The notes under the pieces: generated by a model
The model's database searches: none
What the model was told of the DNA's origin: nothing
The model's input: only the letters and a program-made list of their open reading frames with translations
Position numbers and translations under genes: made by a program
Source: Gordius sp. MW1
Taxonomy: Eukaryota > Nematomorpha > Gordioida > Gordea > Gordiidae
DNA length: 64,000 nt
Direction: 5' to 3'
NCBI GenBank assembly: GCA_964036665.1
Contig: OZ038528.1
Location: 11,662,501 to 11,726,500 of the forward strand
In this document: positions 9,343 to 24,100 of the stretch, in pieces
How the letters are laid out: each line of letters starts with the position of its first letter
Numbering within the stretch: the first letter of the stretch is position 1

Positions 9343-12043
9343 TCATGATCGCATAGTGCATTTTTGAAAAATTAAGCACTCACGTTGCGATACAACAAAC
9401 TAATCGCAACAATAAAACGTTGTCTTTTGTCAAAATGATAGTTCTCGCAGCTTAAAACCTCTTTTCGGAAGTCAATCGATGATAATAGGATTCTCAAATT
9501 GGCCTACTTTTATATATTTTTTCATGCTCTTTCACATAGAATCGAAAAAAATAAATATTTTTACCTCAAAATTTTTCACATATTTTTCTTTCAACCGTAT
9601 TCATCCGATGAAAGTTGTCGTTTTCAGACGTTATTTCCATGATAAAAAGTAAAAATTTATCAGAATCAGAAAACTATTACTTTGAAATCATGATCGCATA
9701 GTGCATTTTTAAAAAATTAAGCAGTTACGTTGCGATACAACAAACTAATCGCAACAATAAAACGTTGTCTTTTGTCAAAATGATAGTTCTCGCAGCTTAA
9801 AACCTCTTTTCGGAAGTCAATCGAGGATAATAGGATTCTCAAATTACCTTACTTTTATATATTTTTTTATGCTCTTTCACATAGAATCGAAAAAAATAAA
9901 TATTTTTACCTTAAAATTTTGAACCGTATTCATCCGATGAAAGTTGTCGTTTTCAGACGTGGTTTCCATGATAAAAAGTAAAAATTTATCAGAATCAGAA
10001 TACTATTACTTTGAAATCATGATCGCATAGTGCATTTTTGAAAAATTAAGCACTCACGTTGCGATACAACAAACTAATCGCAACAATAAAACGTTGTCTT
10101 TTGTCAAAATGATAGTTCTCGCAGCTTAAAACCTTTTTCGGAAGTCAATCGAGAATAATAGGATTCTCAAATTGGCCTACTTTTATATATTTTTTCATGC
10201 TCTTTCACATAGAATCAAAAAAAAAATATTTTTTCCCCAAAATTTTTCACATATTTTTCTTTGAACCGTATTCATCCGATGAAAGTTGTCGTTTTCAGAC
10301 GTGGTTTCCTTGATAAAAAGTATCAGAATCAGAAAACTATTACTTTGAAATCATGATCGCATAGTGCATTTTTGAAAAATTGAGCACTCACGTTGCGATA
10401 CAACAAACTAATCGCAACAATAAAACGTTGTCTTTTGTCAAAATGATAGTTCTCGCAGCTTAAAACCTCTTTTCGGAAGTCAATCGAGGATAATAGGATT
10501 CTCAAATTGGCTTACTTTTATATATTTTTTCATGCTCTTTCACATAGAATCGAAATAAAAAAATATTTTTACCTTAAAATTTTTCACATATTTTTCTTTG
10601 AACCGTATTCATCCGATGAAAGTTGTCGTTTTCAGACGTGGTTTCCATGATAAAAAGTAAAAATTTATCAGAATCAGAAAACTATTACTTTCAAATCATG
10701 ATCGCATAGTGCATTTTTGAAAAATTAAGCACTCACGTTGCGATACAACGTTGTCTTTTGTCAAAATGATAGTTCTCGCAGCTTAAAACCTCTTTTCGGA
10801 AGTCAATCGAGGATAATAGGATTCTCAAATTGGCCTACTTTTATATATTTTTTCATGCTCTTTCACATAGAATCAAAAAAAAAATATTTTTAATTCAAAA
10901 TTTTTCACATATTTTTCTTTGAACCGTATTCATCCGATGAAAGTTGTCGTTTTCAGACGTGGTTTCCATGATAAAAAGTAAAAATTTATCAGAATCAGAA
11001 AACTATTACTCTGAAATCATGATCGCATAGTGCATTTTTGAAAAATTAAGCACTCACGTTGCGATACAACAAACTAATAGCAACAATAAAACGTTGTCTT
11101 TTGTCAAAATGATAGTTCTCGCAGCTTAAAACCTCTTTTCGGAAGTCAATAGAGGATAATAGGATTCTCAAATTGGCTTACTTTTATATCTTTTTTCATG
11201 CTCTTTCACATAGAAATCGAAAAAAAAAATATTTTTACCTCAAAATTTTTCACATTTTTTTCTTTGAACCGTATTCATCCGAAGAAAGTTGTCGTTTTCA
11301 GACGTGGTTTCCATGATAAAAAGTAAAAATTTATCAGAATCAGAAAACTATTACTTTGAAATCATGATCGCATAGTGCATTTTTGAAAAATTAAGCACTC
11401 ACGTTGCGATACAACAAACTAATCGCAACAATAAAACGTTGTCTTTTGTCAAAATGATAGTTCTCGCAGCTTAAAACCTCTTTTCGGAAGTCAATCGAGG
11501 ATAATAGGATTTTCAAATTGGCCTACTTTTATATGTTTTTTTATGCTCTTTCACATAGAATCAAAAAAAAATATTTTTACCTCAAAATTTTTCACCTATT
11601 TTTTGTGAACCGTATTCATCCGATGAAAGTTGTCGTTTTCAGACGTGGTTTCCTTGATAAAAAGTAAAAATTTATCAGAATCAGAAAACTATTACTTTGA
11701 AATCATGATCGCATAGTGCATTTTTGAAAAATTAAGCACTCACGTTGCGATACAACAAACTAATCGCAACAATAAAACGTTGTCTTTTGTCAAAATGATA
11801 GTTCTCGCTGCTTAAAACCTCTTTTCGGAAGTCAATCGAGGATAATAGGATTCTCAAATTGGCCTACTTTTATATGTTTTTTCATGCTCTTTCACATAGA
11901 ATTAAAAAAAAATTTTTTACTTCAAAATTTTTCACATATTTTTCTTTGAACCGCATTCATACGAAGAAAGTTGTCGTTTTCAGACGTGGTTTCCATGATA
12001 AAAAGTAAAAATTTATCAGAATCAGAAAACTATTAATTTGAAA
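9343..12043 (+). repeat. HOR type B, copy 1 (8 monomers, 2701 bp)
   Basis: Spacings are 345, 329, 334, 345, 321, 345, 341 and 341 bp. Diagnostic order: ATCGATGATAATAGG with ACGTTATTTCC and GCAGTTACG; CAAATTACCTTAC with the 16-bp loss; ACCTTTTTCGG with CGAGAATAATAGG and an 8-bp loss (AAAAAGTATCAG); a monomer with TTACTTTCAAATC; a 22-bp-deleted monomer with TTACTCTG; AACTAATAGC with AGAAATCG; a monomer with TTTTTTGTGAACC; and CTCGCTGCTTAAAAC with CCGCATTCATACG. It recurs twice with identical spacings at 15769 and 18470. Confidence 0.9.
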
Positions 12044-15000
12044 TCATGATCGCATAGTGCATTTTTGAAAAATTAAGCACTCACGTTGCGATACAACAAA
12101 CTAATCGCAACAATAAAACGTTGTCTTTTGTCAAAATGATAGTTCTCGCAGCTTAAAACCTCTTTTCGGAAGTCAATCGATGATAATAGGATTCTCAAAT
12201 TGGCCTACTTTTATATATTTTTTCATGCTCTTTCACATAGAATCGAAAAAAATAAATATTTTTACCTCAAAATTTTTCACATATTTTTCTTTGAACCGTA
12301 TTCATCCGATGAAAGTTGTCGTTTTCAGACGTGGTTTCCTTGATAAAAAGTAAAAATTTATCAGAATCAGAAAACTATTACTTTGAAATCATGATCGCAT
12401 AGTGCATTTTTGAAAAATTAAGCACTCACGTTGCGATACAACAAACTAATCGCAACAATAAAACGTTGTCTTTTGTCAAAATGATAGTTCTCGCAGCTTA
12501 AAACCTCTTTTCGGAAGTCAATCGAGGATAATAGGATTCTCAAATTGGCTTACTTTTATATCTTTTTTCATGCTCTTTCACATAGAATCGAAAAAAAAAA
12601 TATTTTTACCTCAAAATTTTTCACATATTTTTCTTTGAACCGTATTTATCCGAAGAAAGTTGTCGTTTTCAGACGTGGTTTCCATGATAAAAAGTAAAAA
12701 TTTATCAGAATCAGAAAACTATTACTTTGAAATCATGATCGCATAGTGCATTTTTGAAAAATTAAGCAGTCACGTTGCGATACAACAAACTAATCGCAAC
12801 AATAAAACGTTGTCTTTTGTCAAAATGATAGTTCTCGCAGCTTAAAACCTCTTTTCGGAAGTCAATCGAGGATAATAGGATTCTCAAATTGGCCTACTTT
12901 TATATATTTTTTCATGCTCTTTCACATAGAATCAAAAAAAAATAAATATTTTTACCTCAAAATGTTTCACATATTTTTCTTTCAACCGTATCCATCCGAT
13001 GAAAGTTGTCGTTTTCAGACGTGGTTTCCATGATAAAAAGTAAAAATTTATCAGAATCTGAAAACTATTACTTTGAAATCATGATCGCATAGTGCATTTT
13101 TGAAAAATTAAGCACTCACGTTGCGATACAACGTTGTCTTTTGTCAAAATGATAGTTCTCGCAGCTTAAAACCTCTTTTCGGAAGTCAATCGAGGATAAT
13201 AGGATTCTCAAATTGGCCTACTTTTATATATTTTTTCATGCTCTTTCACATAGAATCAAAAAAAAAATATTTTTAATTCAAAATTTTTCACATATTTTTC
13301 TTTGAACCGTATTCATCCGATGAAAGTTGTCGTTTTCAGACGTGGTTTCCTTGATAAAAAGTAAAAATTTATCAGAATCAGAAAACTATTACTCTGAAAT
13401 CATGATCGCATAGTGCATTTTTGAAAAATTAAGCACTCACGTTGCGATACAACAAACTAATCGCAACAATAAAACGTTGTCTTTTGTCAAAATGATAGTT
13501 CTCGCAGCTTAAAACCTCTTTTCGGAAGTCAATAGAGGATAATAGGATTCTCAAATTGGCTTACTTTTACATATTTTTTTATGCTCTTTCACATAGAATC
13601 GAAAAAAATAAATATTTTTACCTTAAAATTTTTCACATATTTTTCTTTGAACCGTATTCATCCGATGAAAGTTGTCGTTTTCAGACGTGGTTTCCATGAT
13701 AAAAAGTAAAAATTTATCAGAATCAGAAAACTATTACTTTGAAATCATGATCGCATAGTGCATTTTTGAAAAATTAAGCACTCACGTTGCGATACAACGT
13801 TGTCTTTTGTCAAAATGATAGTTCTCGCAGCTTAAAACCTCTTTTCGGAAGTCAATCGAGGATAATAGGATTCTCAAATTGGCCTACTTTTATATATTTT
13901 TTCATGCTCTTTCACATACAATCAAAAAAAAAATATTTTTAATTCAAAATTTTTCACATATTTTTCTTTGAACCGTATTCATCCGATGAAAGTTGTCGTT
14001 TTCAGACGTGGTTTCCTTGATAAAAAGTAAAAATTTATCAGAATCAGAAAACTATTACTTTGAAATCATGATCGCATAGTGCATTTTTGAAAAATTAAGC
14101 ACTCACGTTGCGATACAACAAACTAATCGCAACAATAAAACGTTGTCTTTTGTCAAAATGATAGTTCTCGCAGCTTAAAACCTCTTTTCGGAAGTCAATC
14201 GAGGATAATAGGATTCTCAACTTGGCTTACTTTTATATATTTTTTATGCTCTTTTACATAGAATCGAAAAAAATAAATATTTTTACCTCAAAATTTTTCA
14301 CATATTTTTCTTTCAACCGTATCCATCCGATGAAAGTTGTCGTTTTCAGACGTGGTTTCCATGATAAAAAGTAAAAATTTATCAGAATCAGAAAACTATT
14401 ACTTTGAAATCATGATCGCATAGTGCATTTTTGAAAAATTAAGCACTCACGTTGCGATACAACAAACTAATCGCAACAATAAAACGTTGTCTTTTGTCAA
14501 AATGATAGTTCTCGCAGCTTAAAACCTCTTTTCGGAAGTCAATAGAGGATAATAGGATTCTCAAATTGGCCTATTTTTATATATTTTTTCATGCTCTTTC
14601 ACATAGAATCGAAAAAAATAAATATTTTTACCTCAAAATTTTTCACATATTTTTCTTTGAACCGTATTCATCCGATGAAAGTTGTCGTTTTCCGACGTGG
14701 TTTCCATGATAAAAAGTAAAATTTTATCAGAATCAGAAAACTATTACTTTAAAATCATGATCGCATAGTGCATTTTTGAAAAATTAAGCACTCACGTTGC
14801 GATACAACAAACTAATCGCAACAATAAAACGTTGTCTTTTGTCAAAATGATAGTTCTCGCAGCTTAAAACCTCTTTTCGGAAGTCAATCGAGGATAATAG
14901 GTCTCAAATTGGCTTACTTTTATATATTTTTTCATGCTCTTTCACATAGAATCGAAAAAAATAAATATTTTTACCTCAAAATTTTTCACATATTTTTCTT

Positions 15001-15097
15001 TGAACCGTATTCATCCGATGAAAGTTGTCGTTTTCCGACGTGGTTTCCATGATAAAAAGTAAAATTTTATCAGAATCAGAAAACTATTACTTTAAAA
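12044..15097 (+). repeat. Nine-monomer block following type B, copy 1
   Basis: Spacings are 345, 344, 346, 321, 345, 321, 344, 345 and 343 bp. The same nine spacings recur from 21171 to 24225, a constant shift of 9127 bp. It contains two 22-bp-deleted monomers (near 13133 and 13796), a GCAGTCACG monomer (near 12767), the AATCTGAAAAC monomer and the TTTTCCGACG/AAAATTTTATC monomer. Several of these variants also occur in type A, so this block looks assembled from type A-like and type B-like monomers. Confidence 0.85.
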
Positions 15098-15768
15098 TCA
15101 TGATCGCATAGTGCATTTTTGAAAAATTAAGCACTCACGTTGCGATACAACAAACTAATCGCAACAATAAAACGTTGTCTTTTGTCAAAATGATAGTTCT
15201 CGCAGCTTAAAACCTCTTTTCGGAAGTCAATCGAGGATAATAGGTCTCAAATTGGCTTACTTTTATATATTTTTTTATGCTCTTTCACATAGAATCAAAA
15301 AAAATAAATATTTTTACCTTAAAATTTTTCACATATTTTTCTTTGAACCGTATTCATCCGATGAAAGTTGTCGTTTTCAGACGTGGTTTCCATGATAAAA
15401 AGTAAAAATTTATCAGAATCAGAAAACTATTACTTTGAAATCATGATCGAATAGTGCATTTTTGAAAAATTAAGCACTCACGTTGCGATACAACAAACTA
15501 ATCGCAACAATAAAACGTTGTCTTTTGTCAAAATGATAGTTCTCGCAGCTTAAATCTCTTTTCGGAAGTCAATCGAGGATAATAGGATTCTCAAATTGGC
15601 TTACTTTTATATCTTTTTTCATGCTCTTTCACATAGAATCGAAAAAAAAAAATATTTTTACATTAAAATTTTGAACCGTATTCATCCGATGAAAGTTGTC
15701 GTTTTCAGACGTGGTTTCCATGATAAAAAGTAAAAATTTATCAGAATCAGAATACTATTACTTTGAAA
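15098..15768 (+). repeat. Transition monomers between the duplicated blocks
   Basis: Two monomers of 343 and 328 bp. Two consecutive monomers in this area (near 14898 and 15241) carry the distinctive 3-bp-shorter word ATAGGTCTCAAATTGG; the downstream duplicate has only one (near 24027). The second monomer (CTTAAATCTC with the 16-bp loss) is a type A monomer. This is a mosaic junction. Confidence 0.75.
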
Positions 15769-18469
15769 TCATGATCGCATAGTGCATTTTTGAAAAATTA
15801 AGCCCTCACGTTGCGATACAACAAACTAATCGCAACAATAAAACGTTGTCTTTTGTCAAAATGATAGTTCTCGCAGCTTAAAACCTCTTTTCGGAAGTCA
15901 ATCGATGATAATAGGATTCTCAAATTGGCCTACTTTTATATATTTTTTCATGCTCTTTCACATAGAATCGAAAAAAATAAATATTTTTACCTCAAAATTT
16001 TTCACATATTTTTCTTTCAACCGTATTCATCCGATGAAAGTTGTCGTTTTCAGACGTTATTTCCATGATAAAAAGTAAAAATTTATCAGAATCAGAAAAC
16101 TATTACTTTGAAATCATGATCGCATAGTGCATTTTTAAAAAATTAAGCAGTTACGTTGCGATACAACAAACTAATCGCAACAATAAAACGTTGTCTTTTG
16201 TCAAAATGATAGTTCTCGCAGCTTAAAACCTCTTTTCGGAAGTCAATCGAGGATAATAGGATTCTCAAATTACCTTACTTTTATATATTTTTTTATGCTC
16301 TTTCACATAGAATCGAAAAAAATAAATATTTTTACCTTAAAATTTTGAACCGTATTCATCCGATGAAAGTTGTCGTTTTCAGACGTGGTTTCCATGATAA
16401 AAAGTAAAAATTTATCAGAATCAGAATACTATTACTTTGAAATCATGATCGCATAGTGCATTTTTGAAAAATTAAGCACTCACGTTGCGATACAACAAAC
16501 TAATCGCAACAATAAAACGTTGTCTTTTGTCAAAATGATAGTTCTCGCAGCTTAAAACCTTTTTCGGAAGTCAATCGAGAATAATAGGATTCTCAAATTG
16601 GCCTACTTTTATATATTTTTTCATGCTCTTTCACATAGAATCAAAAAAAAAATATTTTTTCCCCAAAATTTTTCACATATTTTTCTTTGAACCGTATTCA
16701 TCCGATGAAAGTTGTCGTTTTCAGACGTGGTTTCCTTGATAAAAAGTATCAGAATCAGAAAACTATTACTTTGAAATCATGATCGCATAGTGCATTTTTG
16801 AAAAATTGAGCACTCACGTTGCGATACAACAAACTAATCGCAACAATAAAACGTTGTCTTTTGTCAAAATGATAGTTCTCGCAGCTTAAAACCTCTTTTC
16901 GGAAGTCAATCGAGGATAATAGGATTCTCAAATTGGCTTACTTTTATATATTTTTTCATGCTCTTTCACATAGAATCGAAATAAAAAAATATTTTTACCT
17001 TAAAATTTTTCACATATTTTTCTTTGAACCGTATTCATCCGATGAAAGTTGTCGTTTTCAGACGTGGTTTCCATGATAAAAAGTAAAAATTTATCAGAAT
17101 CAGAAAACTATTACTTTCAAATCATGATCGCATAGTGCATTTTTGAAAAATTAAGCACTCACGTTGCGATACAACGTTGTCTTTTGTCAAAATGATAGTT
17201 CTCGCAGCTTAAAACCTCTTTTCGGAAGTCAATCGAGGATAATAGGATTCTCAAATTGGCCTACTTTTATATATTTTTTCATGCTCTTTCACATAGAATC
17301 AAAAAAAAAATATTTTTAATTCAAAATTTTTCACATATTTTTCTTTGAACCGTATTCATCCGATGAAAGTTGTCGTTTTCAGACGTGGTTTCCATGATAA
17401 AAAGTAAAAATTTATCAGAATCAGAAAACTATTACTCTGAAATCATGATCGCATAGTGCATTTTTGAAAAATTAAGCACTCACGTTGCGATACAACAAAC
17501 TAATAGCAACAATAAAACGTTGTCTTTTGTCAAAATGATAGTTCTCGCAGCTTAAAACCTCTTTTCGGAAGTCAATAGAGGATAATAGGATTCTCAAATT
17601 GGCTTACTTTTATATCTTTTTTCATGCTCTTTCACATAGAAATCGAAAAAAAAAATATTTTTACCTCAAAATTTTTCACATATTTTTCTTTGAACCGTAT
17701 TCATCCGAAGAAAGTTGTCGTTTTCAGACGTGGTTTCCATGATAAAAAGTAAAAATTTATCAGAATCAGAAAACTATTACTTTGAAATCATGATCGCATA
17801 GTGCATTTTTGAAAAATTAAGCACTCACGTTGCGATACAACAAACTAATCGCAACAATAAAACGTTGTCTTTTGTCAAAATGATAGTTCTCGCAGCTTAA
17901 AACCTCTTTTCGGAAGTCAATCGAGGATAATAGGATTTTCAAATTGGCCTACTTTTATATGTTTTTTTATGCTCTTTCACATAGAATCAAAAAAAAATAT
18001 TTTTACCTCAAAATTTTTCACCTATTTTTTGTGAACCGTATTCATCCGATGAAAGTTGTCGTTTTCAGACGTGGTTTCCTTGATAAAAAGTAAAAATTTA
18101 TCAGAATCAGAAAACTATTACTTTGAAATCATGATCGCATAGTGCATTTTTGAAAAATTAAGCACTCACGTTGCGATACAACAAACTAATCGCAACAATA
18201 AAACGTTGTCTTTTGTCAAAATGATAGTTCTCGCTGCTTAAAACCTCTTTTCGGAAGTCAATCGAGGATAATAGGATTCTCAAATTGGCCTACTTTTATA
18301 TGTTTTTTCATGCTCTTTCACATAGAATTAAAAAAAAAATTTTTACTTCAAAATTTTTCACATATTTTTCTTTGAACCGCATTCATACGAAGAAAGTTGT
18401 CGTTTTCAGACGTGGTTTCCATGATAAAAAGTAAAAATTTATCAGAATCAGAATACTATTACTTTGAAA
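15769..18469 (+). repeat. HOR type B, copy 2 (8 monomers, 2701 bp)
   Basis: Same eight spacings as copy 1 and the same diagnostic variants. It is preceded by GAATACTATTAC and AAGCCCTCACG (15803), and the next copy is preceded by the same GCCCTCACG word (18503). Copies 2 and 3 therefore share a marker missing from copy 1 (GCACTCACG), and copy 2 to copy 3 is the most recent duplication of this unit. Confidence 0.9.
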
Positions 18470-21170
18470 TCATGATCGCATAGTGCATTTTTGAAAAATT
18501 AAGCCCTCACGTTGCGATACAACAAACTAATCGCAACAATAAAACGTTGTCTTTTGTCAAAATGATAGTTCTCGCAGCTTAAAACCTCTTTTCGGAAGTC
18601 AATCGATGATAATAGGATTCTCAAATTGGCCTACTTTTATATATTTTTTCATGCTCTTTCACATAGAATCGAAAAAAATAAATATTTTTACCTCAAAATT
18701 TTTCACATATTTTTCTTTCAACCGTATTCATCCGATGAAAGTTGTCGTTTTCAGACGTTATTTCCATGATAAAAAGTAAAAATTTATCAGAATCAGAAAA
18801 CTATTACTTTGAAATCATGATCGCATAGTGCATTTTTAAAAAATTAAGCAGTTACGTTGCGATACAACAAACTAATCGCAACAATAAAACGTTGTCTTTT
18901 GTCAAAATGATAGTTCTCGCAGCTTAAAACCTCTTTTCGGAAGTCAATCGAGGATAATAGGATTCTCAAATTACCTTACTTTTATATATTTTTTTATGCT
19001 CTTTCACATAGAATCGAAAAAAATAAATATTTTTACCTTAAAATTTTGAACCGTATTCATCCGATGAAAGTTGTCGTTTTCAGACGTGGTTTCCATGATA
19101 AAAAGTAAAAATTTATCAGAATCAGAATACTATTACTTTGAAATCATGATCGCATAGTGCATTTTTGAAAAATTAAGCACTCACGTTGCGATACAACAAA
19201 CTAATCGCAACAATAAAACGTTGTCTTTTGTCAAAATGATAGTTCTCGCAGCTTAAAACCTTTTTCGGAAGTCAATCGAGAATAATAGGATTCTCAAATT
19301 GGCCTACTTTTATATATTTTTTCATGCTCTTTCACATAGAATCAAAAAAAAAATATTTTTTCCCCAAAATTTTTCACATATTTTTCTTTGAACCGTATTC
19401 ATCCGATGAAAGTTGTCGTTTTCAGACGTGGTTTCCTTGATAAAAAGTATCAGAATCAGAAAACTATTACTTTGAAATCATGATCGCATAGTGCATTTTT
19501 GAAAAATTGAGCACTCACGTTGCGATACAACAAACTAATCGCAACAATAAAACGTTGTCTTTTGTCAAAATGATAGTTCTCGCAGCTTAAAACCTCTTTT
19601 CGGAAGTCAATCGAGGATAATAGGATTCTCAAATTGGCTTACTTTTATATATTTTTTCATGCTCTTTCACATAGAATCGAAATAAAAAAATATTTTTACC
19701 TTAAAATTTTTCACATATTTTTCTTTGAACCGTATTCATCCGATGAAAGTTGTCGTTTTCAGACGTGGTTTCCATGATAAAAAGTAAAAATTTATCAGAA
19801 TCAGAAAACTATTACTTTCAAATCATGATCGCATAGTGCATTTTTGAAAAATTAAGCACTCACGTTGCGATACAACGTTGTCTTTTGTCAAAATGATAGT
19901 TCTCGCAGCTTAAAACCTCTTTTCGGAAGTCAATCGAGGATAATAGGATTCTCAAATTGGCCTACTTTTATATATTTTTTCATGCTCTTTCACATAGAAT
20001 CAAAAAAAAAATATTTTTAATTCAAAATTTTTCACATATTTTTCTTTGAACCGTATTCATCCGATGAAAGTTGTCGTTTTCAGACGTGGTTTCCATGATA
20101 AAAAGTAAAAATTTATCAGAATCAGAAAACTATTACTCTGAAATCATGATCGCATAGTGCATTTTTGAAAAATTAAGCACTCACGTTGCGATACAACAAA
20201 CTAATAGCAACAATAAAACGTTGTCTTTTGTCAAAATGATAGTTCTCGCAGCTTAAAACCTCTTTTCGGAAGTCAATAGAGGATAATAGGATTCTCAAAT
20301 TGGCTTACTTTTATATCTTTTTTCATGCTCTTTCACATAGAAATCGAAAAAAAAAATATTTTTACCTCAAAATTTTTCACATATTTTTCTTTGAACCGTA
20401 TTCATCCGAAGAAAGTTGTCGTTTTCAGACGTGGTTTCCATGATAAAAAGTAAAAATTTATCAGAATCAGAAAACTATTACTTTGAAATCATGATCGCAT
20501 AGTGCATTTTTGAAAAATTAAGCACTCACGTTGCGATACAACAAACTAATCGCAACAATAAAACGTTGTCTTTTGTCAAAATGATAGTTCTCGCAGCTTA
20601 AAACCTCTTTTCGGAAGTCAATCGAGGATAATAGGATTTTCAAATTGGCCTACTTTTATATGTTTTTTTATGCTCTTTCACATAGAATCAAAAAAAAATA
20701 TTTTTACCTCAAAATTTTTCACCTATTTTTTGTGAACCGTATTCATCCGATGAAAGTTGTCGTTTTCAGACGTGGTTTCCTTGATAAAAAGTAAAAATTT
20801 ATCAGAATCAGAAAACTATTACTTTGAAATCATGATCGCATAGTGCATTTTTGAAAAATTAAGCACTCACGTTGCGATACAACAAACTAATCGCAACAAT
20901 AAAACGTTGTCTTTTGTCAAAATGATAGTTCTCGCTGCTTAAAACCTCTTTTCGGAAGTCAATCGAGGATAATAGGATTCTCAAATTGGCCTACTTTTAT
21001 ATGTTTTTTCATGCTCTTTCACATAGAATTAAAAAAAAAATTTTTACTTCAAAATTTTTCACATATTTTTCTTTGAACCGCATTCATACGAAGAAAGTTG
21101 TCGTTTTCAGACGTGGTTTCCATGATAAAAAGTAAAAATTTATCAGAATCAGAAAACTATTAATTTGAAA
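18470..21170 (+). repeat. HOR type B, copy 3 (8 monomers, 2701 bp)
   Basis: Spacings are again 345, 329, 334, 345, 321, 345, 341 and 341 bp. It directly follows copy 2 in tandem and leads into the nine-monomer block at 21171, as copy 1 does at 12044. Confidence 0.9.
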
Positions 21171-24100
21171 TCATGATCGCATAGTGCATTTTTGAAAAAT
21201 TAAGCACTCACGTTGCGATACAACAAACTAATCGCAACAATAAAACGTTGTCTTTTGTCAAAATGATAGTTCTCGCAGCTTAAAACCTCTTTTCGGAAGT
21301 CAATCGATGATAATAGGATTCTCAAATTGGCCTACTTTTATATATTTTTTCATGCTCTTTCACATAGAATCGAAAAAAATAAATATTTTTACCTCAAAAT
21401 TTTTCACATATTTTTCTTTGAACCGTATTCATCCGATGAAAGTTGTCGTTTTCAGACGTGGTTTCCTTGATAAAAAGTAAAAATTTATCAGAATCAGAAA
21501 ACTATTACTTTGAAATCATGATCGCATAGTGCATTTTTGAAAAATTAAGCACTCACGTTGCGATACAACAAACTAATCGCAACAATAAAACGTTGTCTTT
21601 TGTCAAAATGATAGTTCTCGCAGCTTAAAACCTCTTTTCGGAAGTCAATCGAGGATAATAGGATTCTCAAATTGGCTTACTTTTATATCTTTTTTCATGC
21701 TCTTTCACATAGAATCGAAAAAAAAAATATTTTTACCTCAAAATTTTTCACATATTTTTCTTTGAACCGTATTCATCCGAAGAAAGTTGTCGTTTTCAGA
21801 CGTGGTTTCCATGATAAAAAGTAAAAATTTATCAGAATCAGAAAACTATTACTTTGAAATCATGATCGCATAGTGCATTTTTGAAAAATTAAGCAGTCAC
21901 GTTGCGATACAACAAACTAATCGCAACAATAAAACGTTGTCTTTTGTCAAAATGATAGTTCTCGCAGCTTAAAACCTCTTTTCGGAAGTCAATCGAGGAT
22001 AATAGGATTCTCAAATTGGCCTACTTTTATATATTTTTTCATGCTCTTTCACATAGAATCAAAAAAAAATAAATATTTTTACCTCAAAATGTTTCACATA
22101 TTTTTCTTTCAACCGTATCCATCCGATGAAAGTTGTCGTTTTCAGACGTGGTTTCCATGATAAAAAGTAAAAATTTATCAGAATCTGAAAACTATTACTT
22201 TGAAATCATGATCGCATAGTGCATTTTTGAAAAATTAAGCACTCACGTTGCGATACAACGTTGTCTTTTGTCAAAATGATAGTTCTCGCAGCTTAAAACC
22301 TCTTTTCGGAAGTCAATCGAGGATAATAGGATTCTCAAATTGGCCTACTTTTATATATTTTTTCATGCTCTTTCACATAGAATCAAAAAAAAAATATTTT
22401 TAATTCAAAATTTTTCACATATTTTTCTTTGAACCGTATTCATCCGATGAAAGTTGTCGTTTTCAGACGTGGTTTCCTTGATAAAAAGTAAAAATTTATC
22501 AGAATCAGAAAACTATTACTCTGAAATCATGATCGCATAGTGCATTTTTGAAAAATTAAGCACTCACGTTGCGATACAACAAACTAATCGCAACAATAAA
22601 ACGTTGTCTTTTGTCAAAATGATAGTTCTCGCAGCTTAAAACCTCTTTTCGGAAGTCAATAGAGGATAATAGGATTCTCAAATTGGCTTACTTTTACATA
22701 TTTTTTTATGCTCTTTCACATAGAATCGAAAAAAATAAATATTTTTACCTTAAAATTTTTCACATATTTTTCTTTGAACCGTATTCATCCGATGAAAGTT
22801 GTCGTTTTCAGACGTGGTTTCCATGATAAAAAGTAAAAATTTATCAGAATCAGAAAACTATTACTTTGAAATCATGATCGCATAGTGCATTTTTGAAAAA
22901 TTAAGCACTCACGTTGCGATACAACGTTGTCTTTTGTCAAAATGATAGTTCTCGCAGCTTAAAACCTCTTTTCGGAAGTCAATCGAGGATAATAGGATTC
23001 TCAAATTGGCCTACTTTTATATATTTTTTCATGCTCTTTCACATACAATCAAAAAAAAAATATTTTTAATTCAAAATTTTTCACATATTTTTCTTTGAAC
23101 CGTATTCATCCGATGAAAGTTGTCGTTTTCAGACGTGGTTTCCTTGATAAAAAGTAAAAATTTATCAGAATCAGAAAACTATTACTTTGAAATCATGATC
23201 GCATAGTGCATTTTTGAAAAATTAAGCACTCACGTTGCGATACAACAAACTAATCGCAACAATAAAACGTTGTCTTTTGTCAAAATGATAGTTCTCGCAG
23301 CTTAAAACCTCTTTTCGGAAGTCAATCGAGGATAATAGGATTCTCAACTTGGCTTACTTTTATATATTTTTTATGCTCTTTTACATAGAATCGAAAAAAA
23401 TAAATATTTTTACCTCAAAATTTTTCACATATTTTTCTTTCAACCGTATCCATCCGATGAAAGTTGTCGTTTTCAGACGTGGTTTCCATGATAAAAAGTA
23501 AAAATTTATCAGAATCAGAAAACTATTACTTTGAAATCATGATCGCATAGTGCATTTTTGAAAAATTAAGCACTCACGTTGCGATACAACAAACTAATCG
23601 CAACAATAAAACGTTGTCTTTTGTCAAAATGATAGTTCTCGCAGCTTAAAACCTCTTTTCGGAAGTCAATAGAGGATAATAGGATTCTCAAATTGGCCTA
23701 TTTTTATATATTTTTTCATGCTCTTTCACATAGAATCGAAAAAAATAAATATTTTTACCTCAAAATTTTTCACATATTTTTCTTTGAACCGTATTCATCC
23801 GATGAAAGTTGTCGTTTTCCGACGTGGTTTCCATGATAAAAAGTAAAATTTTATCAGAATCAGAAAACTATTACTTTAAAATCATGATCGCATAGTGCAT
23901 TTTTGAAAAATTAAGCACTCACGTTGCGATACAACAAACTAATCGCAACAATAAAACGTTGTCTTTTGTCAAAATGATAGTTCTCGCAGCTTAAAACCTC
24001 TTTTCGGAAGTCAATCGAGGATAATAGGTCTCAAATTGGCTTACTTTTATATATTTTTTTATGCTCTTTCACATAGAATCAAAAAAAATAAATATTTTTA

